Part shown: in pieces, positions 44,217-58,100 of the stretch
Layout: the number at the start of each line of letters is the position of its first letter
How positions within the stretch are numbered: position 1 is the first letter of the stretch
Assembly (NCBI GenBank): GCA_964036155.1
Contig: OZ038422.1
Coordinates: 62,705,201 to 62,769,200 of the forward strand
DNA length: 64,000 nucleotides
Origin: Diploscapter coronatus
Lineage: Eukaryota > Nematoda > Chromadorea > Rhabditida > Rhabditidae
Reading direction: 5' to 3'
The notes under the pieces: generated by a model
Database searches by the model: none
What the model was told of the DNA's origin: nothing
What the model saw: the letters and a program-made list of their open reading frames with translations, nothing else
Made by a program: the position numbers and the translations under genes

Positions 44217-46427
44217 ATTACTCAGTCATGCAGATATCGGCAATCAAACTGAGCATATCCAATCAAAAGAATGACGGCAAATCACTTAACATTTATGAAA
44301 CATTACGAGCTTTTCTTGTTCTTCTATAAATGAAGTGTAATCAATAAAAACGATTTCCCTTTGTAGTTTTTGCCTCGAAGACCAATATTCACGCTTTCTT
44401 CCACTAGCACTTTGAATGATAGATACCCCGTAGATTTTCCATAAAAAGTAACTTCACTGTTGTGAGTGCGTAATTTTTATAGCATGAAGAAATCTCGAGC
44501 TCTGCCAAACACGAAGAAATGGAAATGCAGGAGAAGAAGCAACAATGGAAATAAATTCCGCTCGTCCCTTCATAAATCAAACAGGCAAGTTCTGATTATG
44601 CCTTTTCCATTTTCAGATGACGAAAGTGAGGAGTGACAATTCTTCCTCTCTTCCTTCTGCCCAAAGCAATCATTCCTCTGCCTTGCAACTCGACAACTCT
44701 CCTTATCACGTTCCTATCAATCGATTCAATTCCCAATTCTCAATTTCATTGCCTCATCACACAATCCCATTCCGTGCGAGGGAAATCGGTAATAAATCAT
44801 CTTTCGAAACTACTCACTTCAATATTCTTCCTCTCCTTTTGCTCTTCTACAAATTTTCTATTTTCTATTTTCTTGTTTTCCTTTCTGACTCATTTCTCAT
44901 TTATTCTTAATTTCCCCCATAGTTCTCCACAACTCCGTCGCGCACATTCGGCATTCGGGCAATTCTGTCCAATGCCTTTGTCTAATTCTTTTCATTTTCC
45001 AGCCCACCAGCCCACGCCATAACTAACAGTCTGTTTGTATACAATTCACCAAAGCTGTCAATTCGAATGTTGCAAATCAGTCCAATCAGTGCATATCTCT
45101 GCATCTCTGCGCATCCATCCCACAGTCCTTCGGGTGCCACTGCACTTTTCTTCGTCGATGTCTTTTTGCTCTGTCTTAGCTTCTGCTGCCTGATTTTTCT
45201 ATTTCTTCTCTTTCTTTGCTTCTCATTCTTTGTGACTATTTGCCCATTCCAATTGTTGCACAAATAGACACATGAAGAAAGAGAAGAAGAAATAGAAATG
45301 ATGAAAGAGATAAGCGAAGAAAAAGTAAGGAAGGAAGAGGAAAGAGGGAATATAGAAAGCTTGAAGGCTGAAGGCTTGAGACTACAGGCAGAGACAGGAC
45401 TGATTTTGGCACTCGACAATTTCAGCCTCGGTCATTCTCCATTTGATTGTCATTTCTTTCTTCCTCCCTTTCTTGTATTCACTCTGTTCCTTTCTTATTC
45501 CCACCTTACTCATCATACCCCTTCCTTCATACCTACAGGTTGGTTCGTTTTGTAATGCTTCATTTGTTCCCTTCCCTTTTAGGAAAAGACCTATACTCTG
45601 CCTGCATGTTTCTGCATTTCATTCCTTGCCAATCCTTGCATAGTCTTTGCTCCTCTCATCATTTTTCTTATTGCATTTCTTTTCTATTTGACTTCAAGTT
45701 TGCCTTTTTCTCGTTTTCTCTCATTTTGTGCTTCTCTTTGCCCGTGGCCCTGCTTCTGACTGTGGCACAACAAGAAATGCCGCTCATAAGAGAGAAGCAG
45801 AGACAATGCGAGATGCAGAGATTCAGAGAGGAAAGTCCATTCTGAATCTGCGCACTCTCTCACTCCGCAATGCTCTCTCTCTGCCCTTCCCGAGTGGGTC
45901 GAATCTCCTCCTCTTTACCGTGCCATTTTTTCATGAGCAACTTCACAATATTCATCTTCAGCTTCTTCAATCTGTCTCAACGAATTCAGATAGCGATTTT
46001 GATCGATTATCTGCGTTTGTTTGTTTCAATCAGTAGGCGTTTCAACTCGAATTCCAAGTGATTCATTTACTTTTTATCTGACAGTCGGTTTTGTCTCGAT
46101 CCACTCTCTCTCTTTCAGTTCACATCTCGTTCATTCCCTTCTGCTTTCTACATTTCTGCAGCCCCACCCACTATTCGCACTTCTTTCCGAATTTCTTGAC
46201 AATTCCCCTGATATCGGTCAATCCCGCGTTCCAATCGAAAATCGCACGCTCTAATTTCATAATAGCCCTTTTCAGCGTTTCTGCGTTCGAGTATTTTCGC
46301 GATCGTCTCATGCAGGCTTCAGCATTCGTTCACTTATTACATGGACGCCTGTTTTTCCTGCAATGAGCCATTCTCTCTCTGCTCGCTGCTCGCCACCCCT
46401 CCCTTTCTCTTTAAGCACCATTTAAGT

Positions 46428-46452
46428 GACAGACAGACAGACAGACAGACAG
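46428..46452. repeat. (GACA)n microsatellite
   Basis: About six tandem copies of GACA. Confidence 0.95.
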
Positions 46453-47420
46453 AGACTTTCATAGGCGAGAGGCCCCCCCAAGTCTGCTTCCTTCTCTATT
46501 TTCATTCATTCCAATTTTGATTTCCAATTTCCCTTTTTCTCTAGTTCATTCATATTTGTATTGTGACTTAGTGGCGATTTCTGGAACGCAAACAACAAGC
46601 TCCCCCTGCAGCCCGCAATGAGGTTGCATGGCTGTATGAATGAAGGCAAGGCTGCCCCTCTGCCACGCCCACTCATCCTTTCCGTCCGTCCGTCCTTGTG
46701 CACTTTCTGCGTAACCTCAGACGCGTTTCCCATTTCTGCTCAACGACCCCTCTTCCTCGTCTCAATCGATTCAGCTTCTCGCTTCATAATCAATCAACCG
46801 AATTCTCAGATAATGTCCCCTTTCACCACAGCCATCAGCCTTGCTGCTTCACCCCAATCAGTTAGTCAGTCGGCCTGCGTTTCTAGAATCAGCTTCCCTT
46901 CCTTTCCCATTTTCTGATTCTGCATCTGATTTGCATAAGATGTGGCCAACGGCAACCCGTTTCTCTCTCTCTCTCTTTCTTTCTCTCTGCTTCTTTTCCA
47001 TTCTCAGTTCAGCATAGACCTTCAGACCGAGAGAGACGATTGAGAATGCGTAGATTCTGATTCGTTTTTGTCAGTCTGCCCTCTCCTTGCCTTTTCTTCC
47101 TTTCCCAATTGAGAAGACACTGGCAGCATCGGAATCAGCCACAGCCACAATCAGCCATTCGAGCCACGCCCTAACAAACCCTTTCTCTCTGCATGTCTGC
47201 CACCCACTCTATCGCAATTACAGGCGCACTACGATCTCTTTCTCTCTTCCAAAGCGATTTTGATTGAATGCGAAATTGAAACTGTCGATTTCAAAATTCT
47301 CGAATCTGAACAGTTTTTCTCCCGATTTGACCATCATTTTTCGAGACTTGTTACGATCTCGACTATGCATTCTCGCATTCTAAAATTGATTTTGCATTTT
47401 ACACAACAAGAAGTCAGCAA

Positions 47421-47458
47421 TCACTCACTCACTCAGTCAGTCAGTCAGTCAGTCAGTT
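47421..47458. repeat. (ACTC)n/(AGTC)n microsatellite
   Basis: Three ACTC-type units are followed by about six AGTC units, ending at AGTTAA. Confidence 0.9.
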
Positions 47459-49175
47459 AATGATAATCAGGGAGGCAGCATTGTTCTGCATACTGCTGCT
47501 TGTTGCTTGTTGCATTGCCTCGTTCTCGTTCATTTCTTGATGGTCTGTTTCTCCCTTTTCTATTCTAATTTCACTCACTATCTGCATTTCTGTATTTCTT
47601 GCACTTGCGTTGTTTCTATCTTGTCCAAATATTTGTCCCCTCATATATTCAGCATTCTTGCACAGTCGTCCCTCTTTCCTCCCTCAGGGGGCAAAAGACG
47701 AAAGTTAGAGGTTGAGTGAGGCAAATCACAATGGAAATAGAGGAGAAGAAGAAGAAGAAGAAAGAAAGTGAGCGGGCCTCTGCTCTCCGTGCTCAGGTTC
47801 TAATGCTCACTTCTTCCCTTCCATTCTTCCGCGTACAATATCAACAATCAACAATACGCGCACAGTTATTAATATTCCTCCCCTCCTTATTGGAACATGC
47901 GCATTTGTAGACCTGTTCTTTTTCTGCATTCTGTCACAACTCTTTTTGTGAACTTCACGAATTCTAAGGTGAGATTGATATATAATCAGTTTGTGGAATC
48001 ATGATTGAGCGAGAAATTAATGAAGATGGAGAAAGGAAGAGAGGCAGGCAGGCGGTGGAGGAAGAGGGGAGGCAGACAGAAACTGCAGAGACAGGCTTGA
48101 CCTTGTCCTTGCTGCCCGAATCCCGCAATCACTTATTACGATTCCGTATATCTTCTACTACAGTCAATTGACAGCGTTTCACCTAACTTTACTGTTTTCT
48201 TCAATTATTCCTCGAGTCGGGGCTATCGATTTCCGATTCCCAATTCCGATAGTCATCAAATGGCCGTGATTGATACCTATCCATTTGCTATTCAAAAAAT
48301 TCTCCACTTCTCATCCTTTCGAAAGAACGATTCATGTTTAACAAATTTATTATCATTGTTATTTTCTGTATGTTTCTGTAGAAGATGGGTTTTGAATTGT
48401 CAAATGTGCCGTTATCTATCTTCTTCTTCTTCCCTTCTATCATTCTCTACGTGTTGTTACCATATTTCTATTCGATTTCTTAGCTACAGGCCCCTACATT
48501 CAGGGTGTGTCTTTCCCTGTTTCTGTTTCCTTCACATTCCTCCTTCCTTTCTCTCCTCTTTCTTTCTGTCTGCATCTTTTCTACACTCTCTTTTCCATTA
48601 TATTTCCTCCAGCTCGACCCATTTCCGTTTCTCTTCCAAGTTTCATATTTCTGTTTCACAACCTCGTTGCCAGCTTCCCGACCACCTGCTGCCATTCTCT
48701 GCGTTCCCCTTTTATGTCCCTCTTCCGCCCGCGCCCTAATTTCCCATTTCTTGTCGCAATTTGTCGCCTTCAGGCATTTGCGGCTTTATTTAGCGCTTCC
48801 CAATTTTGATCAATCATAAAGCACTTCCCACTCATGTAGCATGCTGCATTCAGATAGACCGTCCCATTAAGGCCGTGCCAGAGAAGCTGTCTCTCTGCCT
48901 CTCTGACTGTCTATTACTCTGCCATTTCTGATCCTCCTTCTCTGCGTCTCTCCAATCACCCTTCTCCTTCCCTCCAACCGGCTCTCTCTTTTATCTCTTC
49001 TCATTAAGTTTTTTGTGTTGATTGTATATTCGTGATTCATTAGCATCAATTCATCAATTCTTGTCATTCAAGCATTGCCTTCACTCGTTTTGCAGTCACG
49101 ATCATAAACCTCGATTATGGAAATTATCATATCATCTCTGTGAGAGTGATCTCCTAATTCTTCCGATTTTCAGGA

Positions 49176-52100
49176 ATGGGCCCATTTTCAAGGGGCGGAG
49201 GAGGTCCTTTCCTTATTTGGGTCCTCTTCATCCTCGCCTGCACCGTTTCGACAGGTCAGTCATCGATTCATTCGTTCATTTTCTGCCATTCAAAGTTGGT
49301 CGGCCAATTTACTCTCGACTTGCGAATTTCCACTGAAGGTGTTCTCATTTTTGCTTCCGGTTTTTCAGTCGAAGTGATAACTCCCGTTTCGACTGTCATC
49401 TTTTCCTTCCAATTCTGCAGCGTGTTTCGTCTCGATTTCATCACTTGTCGCTTTTTTCGACTTTCAGAATTTTTATTGCGCGGGGTTAGTGAACCGTAAA
49501 ATTGTAAATTGTCGTTTATTCCATCAAATATCCATAGGCCATAAATGGAATTGATGGGAGGGGAGTAGAGATTTTTGAATGATATTGATTTTATCAGCGA
49601 ATGAGTTAATTTTTGCGGATGAGAGTTTTGTTTGCTTCTCTGTTGTGTTTGCCATGTGCATTTCTTTCTGCAGAGACAGACAAAGCCAGTGGCACAGTGC
49701 AGAGCATAGTGCGCAGTGAGTAGACGCAGTAGATGCAGAGTTGCAATCACGCAATCACACAGGCACAGAGGCAATGGCAATCATTCAAGAAGTCAGCTTC
49801 TCTTCACACTCTGTACACACAATTCACTAACTCTGCAGCTTTCTTCAGTAAGCTCTGCAGATCGAGAAAATCATGTTTTTGTGCAGAAATCCCAAAATAC
49901 ATTGCGGAAATCGATGGCAGTGTCAGTTTTGGAATTGTCCCATTCCTAGCGCATCTCTGCCTCTCTGCCTTTGCAAATCTATGCATCTTTTCTTCTCTGC
50001 TTTTCTTTTTGTAGCTTTCAACTTTCTCTTCCTCACATTTAATCTTTAACAATGTGTTCCGATAGAAATGAGAATTCTGCCCGAGAGAAAGGGAGAAGGG
50101 AAAAGAAGGGGGGAAGAGAGGAGTTCAGGCCAACACCATATCACAAATCTGTTGGAGGTATTCATGCGTGTACGCCTGTTTATATTTCACTTGCGTCTCG
50201 CCTTCTCTTTATCATCAGGAATGTTATTTTTGACATCAATCAAGGAAGGAAGGAAGAGGAATGACACATACAAAATGGTGGTGACTATGCTGGGTCTGTG
50301 GGGCGGAGGTGCAGGGCTGATTGGCAGATTGGCAGCCTGAAAATGGATTGACTAGGCGAGTGGCTATGTGGCCATCGGCCTGATCGACTTTGAGTGATGA
50401 CCCTCTGCAAGAAGAAACGAAACCATGGAAATGATTGTGGGAGAAATTGGAAGAGGAATGGAGAAGAGGAGAAGGAGAAGGGTGCGGTCGAGAGATGCGA
50501 GAATGCAGCAGAAGACAGCACTGCCGAAGGCCACAGTCCAATGCCCTCTGCTTGTCTGTGTAGTGATACCTGAAACGGTAATGAAGACAGCGAATTCAAC
50601 CAAAACAATCGATTTGTCTTCTTCTCGAATTGGAAAAGTAAACAAACTTCAAGGAAAAACGAATAACTGCAAGCGAATTATCACATCCTTCATTCTTTCT
50701 GATCATGTCAATTTTTCCAGCGCATAGAGTATTCGACACTGATACTGGAGTGTCAGTGTGTCATAGAAGTCAAAATTTTCAGCCCTGATTTTTTCTTCTG
50801 TCTGCAGTCTCCTTCCTGTCTCTACCTTTTCCTGTAGCACTTTTTGCATTTAAACCGCCAAAGAAAGGCTTCCCAATTTGGGCTGATGAAAATCATTGAT
50901 AAATCTGTTCTAATTTCAATTGCGTTAGCGGAAAACCGATTCGAAATTCGAAACAGAAACAATATGGGAAGTCGAGAGTAAATTAGGCCACTCACAGTGC
51001 CTCTAGAAGGGCGTTTCCTGTGTGAAATTTGTAGATTCGTGAACAAATTCAATGGATTGATTTCAGAGGTGCGAGTCAAACGACAGACTAAAGAACAAGA
51101 AAGCCTGCTGACTGTCGAGTGGGAAGGCATTCAAACAGGTAAATTGACTGAACACTGATTAACGAACAATTATCACAGAACAATGCAAAAAGCAAGTGTA
51201 AAGGCAAAAACAATGAAATGCAACATTTGGAATGTTGATTGTGTCTACTTTTCCAGGCGACCACGCAGACTCAGATGTGAAAGGATTCCTTGTTGAGTAT
51301 CGGCCTGAAAGGGAAAAGAATTGGCAACTCCACCCTGGAATCATCCCCTACAAAGGACCCAATCATCAATATCGAGTCCAGGTTGGAAGCAGGCAGAAAC
51401 TGAGTGTAGAGAGTAAAATGGACTGATTCAGATTCCGAAACTGCCCACAGGCACGTCCTACTTCGTTCGAATCAAAGTCATCGACGACAAGAACAATGTG
51501 CTCGTTGAGACTCCCGAGATTAGGGCCAAGAACGAAATCGTCTCTATCAAATGTGAAAATGGTTAGATTATCGGCATTTTGAATAGGGGTTTATGGAAAA
51601 CGTTGCAGATGACGTGACAGCCCCTAGACATGCCCAGTTGACACAGGACGGGCAATTCTCTCTGGCCATCAAGTGGGACCAACCTGACTGCGGCTCTGTT
51701 GGAGAATATCAGGTGGGAATTTACAGTCACCTTTTAACAAATTCCTAGTTTGCAGGTGGAATTGACAGGCATCTCAGCACCATTCGACATTCACAGACAG
51801 ACAGTTACGCAGCCCCAGGTCTCCATGACAAATCTTCTCCCAGGCACCATTTACAGCATTAGGTCTGCATTTCTTATTTCTTCTTATGAAGTGAAGACGA
51901 AGATGCATTTTGTTGCAGAATTCGTGCAGTCGATCGAAACAGAAATGTGGGTCCTTGGAGTTCAGAGGCGCTGGAGGTGAAGACAAAGGGAGAGTCACTC
52001 GCTGTCTCTTCGCAAATCAAAACGCTCTACAAGACAGAATCGGAAATCAGCATTGAATGGGAGAAACTCGCTAATCCAAAGATGCAATACTATGATGTGA

Positions 52101-55100
52101 GCGAACTGTTGACACTTGTGGAAACGATCAGCGTTCTTTTCAGGTCTCGGCAGTGGAAGTGGATCAGAATTCGCGCAAAGTGGAGCGAGTTCGTCTGCCT
52201 CCCTACGTCAATTCGCATCTGCTGTCCGGTCTCAAGCCCAACACGAAATACGAGATCGGCGTGATTGCCATCGTCGACCATGAACCCACTCAGGCAAGCC
52301 ATTTGTCGCCATCTGAGTTGCATGAACTGAAGAAGGCCGTTTGCAGATCTACAGAATCACGGCCTCGACAGCCTCGGGAGGAGTGGAGAGCTGGGAAGAG
52401 AAGCCGCAGATTGTGGACGAGGGCAGCAGACACTTCTCTGTGCACTGGACTCGGCCTGCAACGGATAAACCTGTCGATCGATACGTGCTCGAATACAGAC
52501 TTCCCAACGAGACTGCTTGGAGATCTGCTGAAGAACAGGTGAGGAATGGAAGAGGGCACTTTTCTGTAGGAATGAGATATGCTTGCAGAGTGCATCAGGC
52601 AATTCACTCGACTTCAGTGTTTCTCTGAAGAATTTGGAGAACACTCCCTTCTACTCTGTCAGGATTGTAGCCATTGAAAAGGATGGAGCGGTAGGCAAAT
52701 CCGTCGAGGAATGGAAATGATAGCGTTGATCGTTGCAGGTAGTGGCTCGCACAGACGAGATGACTGTGGGCGATGCGGGCGACGACAGCTGCATTGGGGC
52801 TGCGGGAGTGCCGCAGGATGTGAGCTGATGGCATTGCATTATTGCATTGTAGTTGAAAACGCGCAAGACGAATGTTTCAGATCCGCTCTGTTGTCACCGA
52901 TCAGACTGAGATTCGCTTCACCTGGCACAAACCGAACTGCGATGAATCGGTTGCTCCCATCGATGGATATGAATACATTGTAAGCAGAAAAGGAAGAAGA
53001 AGAGGAGGAGAAGGAACCAAGTAAAGTAATGGAACATCTTCTTTGCAGATCTACGAGTCTTCCCAACAACAGCCCTTCGACGGAGCCTCCTATGTGGGAA
53101 ACACAGCAGTGACGACCAACGACCTTAAGCCATCCACTTCGTACACTTTCCGAGTCCGTTCGCGATCGGGCAATGGCCATTCGCAATGGAGCACCCCTGT
53201 CGCTGTCTCCACTTCCCAGACAGGCTCTGCGAATGGTAATTCCATTTTCTGTGTTCATTCCCAACTTTTCTCTTCACACTAATCAACAGAATAATTCAAG
53301 ATAACTCGTGTGTGTTTTCATCTCCAAAATCCAATCCTAATCCAACTTAATAATTTTATTGATTTCATCTCATAGCCGCTAATTCAAATGGAACACTACT
53401 AATCAAAAGGGAAAAGGCAGAGGAGTTGGTTGCAAACAGGTGGAAGCGACAAGCCAAACACGAAATCACAGGTAAACTGATTGACTTCTCGAATGCGAAT
53501 GAAGCAGCAGTCAATTGCGATGCGCCTTGGAATGAATAGATGTGGAGAATTGCAGATTCGCTCAACTTTTACCAGCTGCGAATCGTGCTCTCCCCGCCCA
53601 ACGCCTTCCTCGTCTGGACTCCACTCGCTCACCACACTAACCACATTCTAACATTCAAGTAATTGTCTCTATTCTCCATTCACACTAACAATGGTCGTCT
53701 TAACCTTTGCCAGATTAGCTCATAAAGAGAAGGGCGCTTCCAAGTGGACGTTCATCATCAGACCACCGCGCGATTTCCTCTGTCCCCGAGGAGTCGCAGA
53801 CTCGGTCGACTTCTGCTTCCATCTCAAGGACTTTTTCTTCGGCGTCCACTACATGAGCACTGTAATGATGATGACTAATCTAGATTCCTAACGACCATCT
53901 AACATTGCAGGTTTCGTACATTCTGGACACAGGCGAGTCGTCTCCTCTCGGCACAACGCTCCACTTCTCGCTCGTTCATCTCGGTACTAACAAATTAACA
54001 GCTTACCAACACAGTTTGATTGAAAGGAGATAGAAACTGACATTCAATTTGCAGAAGGATACGACCAAGCCGCGAACAAAGTGGAAATTAGCCAGCCTCG
54101 AATCGAGCAGCAGGGAGGCAGGTCACAGGCATATTGGTCTGTGCAGGGAAACACCAATGGAATCCATGGATATCAGGTGGGCAAATTGAAGAGAACGAGA
54201 AATGTTGCAGCGAAATGAATTGCAGTTGGACATTCGCTCGAGCAATGAAAGGGAATGGAAAGAGAATGGACAGCTAATCAGAGCAGAGCCGAATCAGGTG
54301 CACTACAGACAGGCCCTGGGCAGTCTGCCCCTCTCCTCTCAGTACTTCGTCCGAGTTCGCGCAGTCGACGGCAGTCTCACCACAGTCGCCACTTCTCCAA
54401 GCACTTCCTTCTCTGTCGCCTGTCAAAGTAGCTCTTTTCCCCTTTTTCTTTAGAAAACTCATCTACTTGCAGTTCCGATGTCGCCAGACAATGTCCGATT
54501 GGACCGTGTCTCTGACCGCCTCGTGCGTGTCTCTTGGAATGCAGCGAATGACGACCCCAAGTGTCAGACCTACTTCTTCATAACCGGCACGCAGAACGGA
54601 CAGAGCATCAATGAACGAGTGCCTGGCAGCGAGAGGAGCTATGATATTCCTGGACAGGCTCAGGGAACTTGGAATGTTGAGGTTGGAATGAACGCTTCTG
54701 ATGATTTGAATGAGTTCTGTTTGCAGGTTCGTGCAGTCAATTCAGCCGGCTCTGGTCCTTCCTCCCCAATCGTCTACCTCTCCAGCGCGAAGCAATGTAA
54801 GTTCACACACATGCGCGCGCACACATTTCAATCACAGTCAATGTTCAAACCTCCCATTCAAATACAGCAAATTTCTATGTAAATTGTGCAACGTTGTCTA
54901 AATCTTTGTCGTCTATTAGCATCATACTCTCTAGCCCTTTATTTTATCTGTACTTTTGAACTTTTATCGAATTTTGCTTTCTCTTTGATTTTATTTTTAA
55001 GGTTCTCAATTTGCTCAATTAGCTTCATTTTGATCATCTAGTTTCCTTGTCAGTTTTAGCCTCAAAAGCAGAGTCGGCCCCTAGAAGGGTGCGTCGCTCA

Positions 55101-58100
55101 ATCGACTCGGGGGCCTGCGACCCGAAGACGGACATATGGTGTAGAAATGGAGATGACTTGACTTCTTTCGAAGAGGACGAAGGTAGCTCTCCTTCCCTTT
55201 GCCTCTCAATCGCCTGCAAAAACGAGTGCTCCTTTGCCTCTGCCTTCTTTGTTATGCTCTTTACTCCCAGCCAACTGTTAGCACGACTCGGACGAGATGA
55301 CAATTCGACTACTCGATGACGCAGCAAATTTCATGAAATTAAAGAACAAAACTAAATTTCCTTTTTTCCAATGACTTGTGTTCTGCTCTGCCTAATTCCT
55401 TCTGCCTGCTCCTCTTTTGCAGCCTTCCCTTCTAAGTTTCGCCTCGTTCTGTCTTGCTTTACAATAAGCCTTCCATTAACTCGATCCGCCTTTCGAATTT
55501 CTTCCTGTTTTCGTGTGTCCTTTCCAATAATCGTTTGACGTGTGCCTCATTAATATTTCTGTCATTTGAGCCTGTAGATGAGCATCTTAACAGTAGGAAT
55601 TCCTATGACTAATTCTCGAAGAAGCATAACCATTTTCTGCCCAACTCAGGGTGCTGTTGTGACCGTACTAATGTGTTCGACGAGTTCTCCTTAACTCTTC
55701 ATTTCAGACGAATTTGTGGCTACTGCTTCTTATTAACCATAAGAAGCTTTGAGCTGCAAACTCCAAGCTCGAAGAAATGCTCAAATTGTTCCTGTTTTAG
55801 CTTTGGTCTCCGCTCCGCGAGTCTCGACCAAAGGCAACGATCTGCACGTCGAGTGGAGAAGTGAAGGCGATGGCCGCGGGGTGTTTGGATACAGGATTCA
55901 GTTCAGAGACGAGAACTCGGGATGGAATCCTTATGGGTGAGAATACAGTCGACTTGTGTGTTGTTTGTGTAAAATGAGCAATGCGACTTTCAGTCAAATC
56001 GTGCCTTATGTGGGCGACAACATGGACTACTCTCAGACACTGATAGGCCTGCAGCTTGGCCACACCTACTACGTCCACATTCAGGTCCTCGACAGGAACT
56101 CCTATGTGATGTACGTCTCCCCAGAGGCCACAGCCAAGAGCAGCTGCTCCCGTGAGTCCACCTCTTCTATGCGCTCTTTCATCCCTCAATTGCAGCTCCA
56201 TCCCATCCGCCTTCCCATCTGCAAGTCCAAGCAGCCGATGCCACTCACGTCCGCGTCAATTGGGTCATTCCCCCTCAGAGCACATGGGGCTGTGCAGACA
56301 TCAGCTTCGAAATTCAGGTCTGTGTTAGCGAATGTGAAACGATTGAAGAATCTCGAATTGCAGGCAGACGAGCCTCGAGGCCAAGCCCCAGTGACAGTGG
56401 GAGGCGGTGCGACCAGCCATGTGTTCAACAGCGCTCCCAACCAGGTCTGGTCTGTCAAGATCAGAGCTCGCAACTCCGCAGGACACTCCGCATGGACGCC
56501 AGCTGCACAGACGCGCACATCGCCTGGAGGTGAACTCATCATCGGGCCTGATGTGACCTACAGACAGGGCAACCCCATTGTGACTTGGAAGTCGAAGGAA
56601 AATGCAGAGGATTTGATTGAATCGTTCCAACTCGAGTGGAAGACTGAAAAGGACGATCAGTGGAGACAGCACAGAAATCCTGTAAATTATATTTCTTTTC
56701 ATCTTATGATTAACCTCTTCAATTCATAACGACCATAAACTGTGTTAATCACAGATCCCATTCAAAATTGGTAGGAAAGTCGATTCGAGTACGCTAATAA
56801 CGAATATCACCTTGAAAAGTGCCCACCGTGCATTCTGATTCCAAGAATTGACTTCGAATTTTTCCTTCTTATTCTTTGCTGCTGCAGCGACTAGTATTAA
56901 TGCTCGTTTCGCGATGTAAGCTAATTTCGCATTTAAAATCTTTCAAAGTAAAGAAAGAAGCTAATTTTGATGGGAAACCCTGAAAACAGGAGGCATGGTG
57001 AATGGTTTTCAACATGATATTCGTAATCTCAGCGTACTCGAATGGACTTACCCACCAATTTTGAGCGGAATCTGCGATTAACACTGTTTACGTTCCTTGT
57101 CAGGTTCCCTTCTCTGGCTCACAACGACCTTACTCTGTGGATCTGGGTGAATTGCCGAAGGGTCAGTCGTACCAGGTGCGAGTCGTGGCCAAGGACCCCA
57201 ATCGAGGCACAGCCTTCACTTCGCCAGTCATCAACCTGCAGACACAGTCCAACTGCAAACCTCCGAGAAGATCTCCTTCCAATCTGCAGGTTTGTTCATT
57301 CTTCACTCGGCACTGCATTATCTGTCATCCATGCAATTGTTGCAGGTCTCTCCAATCGGTCCCACGCAAATTCGTCTGCAATGGACTCCTCTGCCCGAAC
57401 ACGAGTGGAACTGCGACAGGCTCTGGTACGTCGTCAAGTACACCACACAGCGCAACTCCGGCTACAAGAATCTGACGAATGGGGAGAACTACGTCGTCTT
57501 CGACTCCGAGCCATACACGCAGTGGAACTTCCAGGTGCAGGCAGCCAATCCAGGCGGCGAATCTGAATGGGCCAATGCAGGACAGGCACAGACACAGGTG
57601 GGGATGACTTGAGAGGGGGTGAGAAATCGATTCGATTGCAGACAACAGCCCCTGGCCCTGTGTCGGACATGCGCGTGCAGCCGATGGGTGCAGACACTCT
57701 GCAAATCTCCTGGCGCCCTCCAGTCAACCCGAACGGACTCATCACCTCGTACGAAATCACCTACCAGCTGGTGTCTCGAGGCATGTGCGACAACAACCAG
57801 GATGCTCCTCGAACTGTCTCTATCTCGGGGACGAGCTACGTGCTCAATGGACTCTATCCTCACTCCAGATACAGGCAAGGATACGCAGTGTTGAAGATGA
57901 CGACCTAATGAATGCATTGCAGAGTTGGTGTGGCTGCGAAGACGCAACTGGCAGGCGAACGAGTCAGTCAGGAAATCCAGACAGACCAAGCAGCGCCCGG
58001 AGGATCTCCCGTCTATCTGAGAATCGATGATGTGAAGGAGACAGAGGCCACAGTCAGTTGGCAGGCACCGCCTTGTCTGCAGGTATGCGCTCATTCAAAT

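Larger units (their letters stand above)
44217..49175. other. 5-kb pyrimidine-rich non-coding region
   Basis: No conserved protein, tRNA or rRNA was recognised. Short frames here are rich in Ser, Phe, Leu and Pro because the + strand is strongly C/T-rich, with repeated TTTCTC/CTTTC runs. Simple repeats are present: GACA at 46428-46452, AGTC at about 47431-47458, and GAA near 47740-47763. It probably contains the promoter and upstream control region of the FN3 gene. Confidence 0.55.

Noticed and set aside
46428..47458. Regular short repeats as a possible CRISPR array
   Set aside because: The units are 4-bp microsatellites with no spacers, and the genome is eukaryotic.
48260..48739. 159-codon open frame in the pyrimidine-rich region
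   Set aside because: The translation is mostly Ser/Phe/Leu/Pro from C/T-rich low-complexity DNA. No domain, no splice context and no conserved start were seen.
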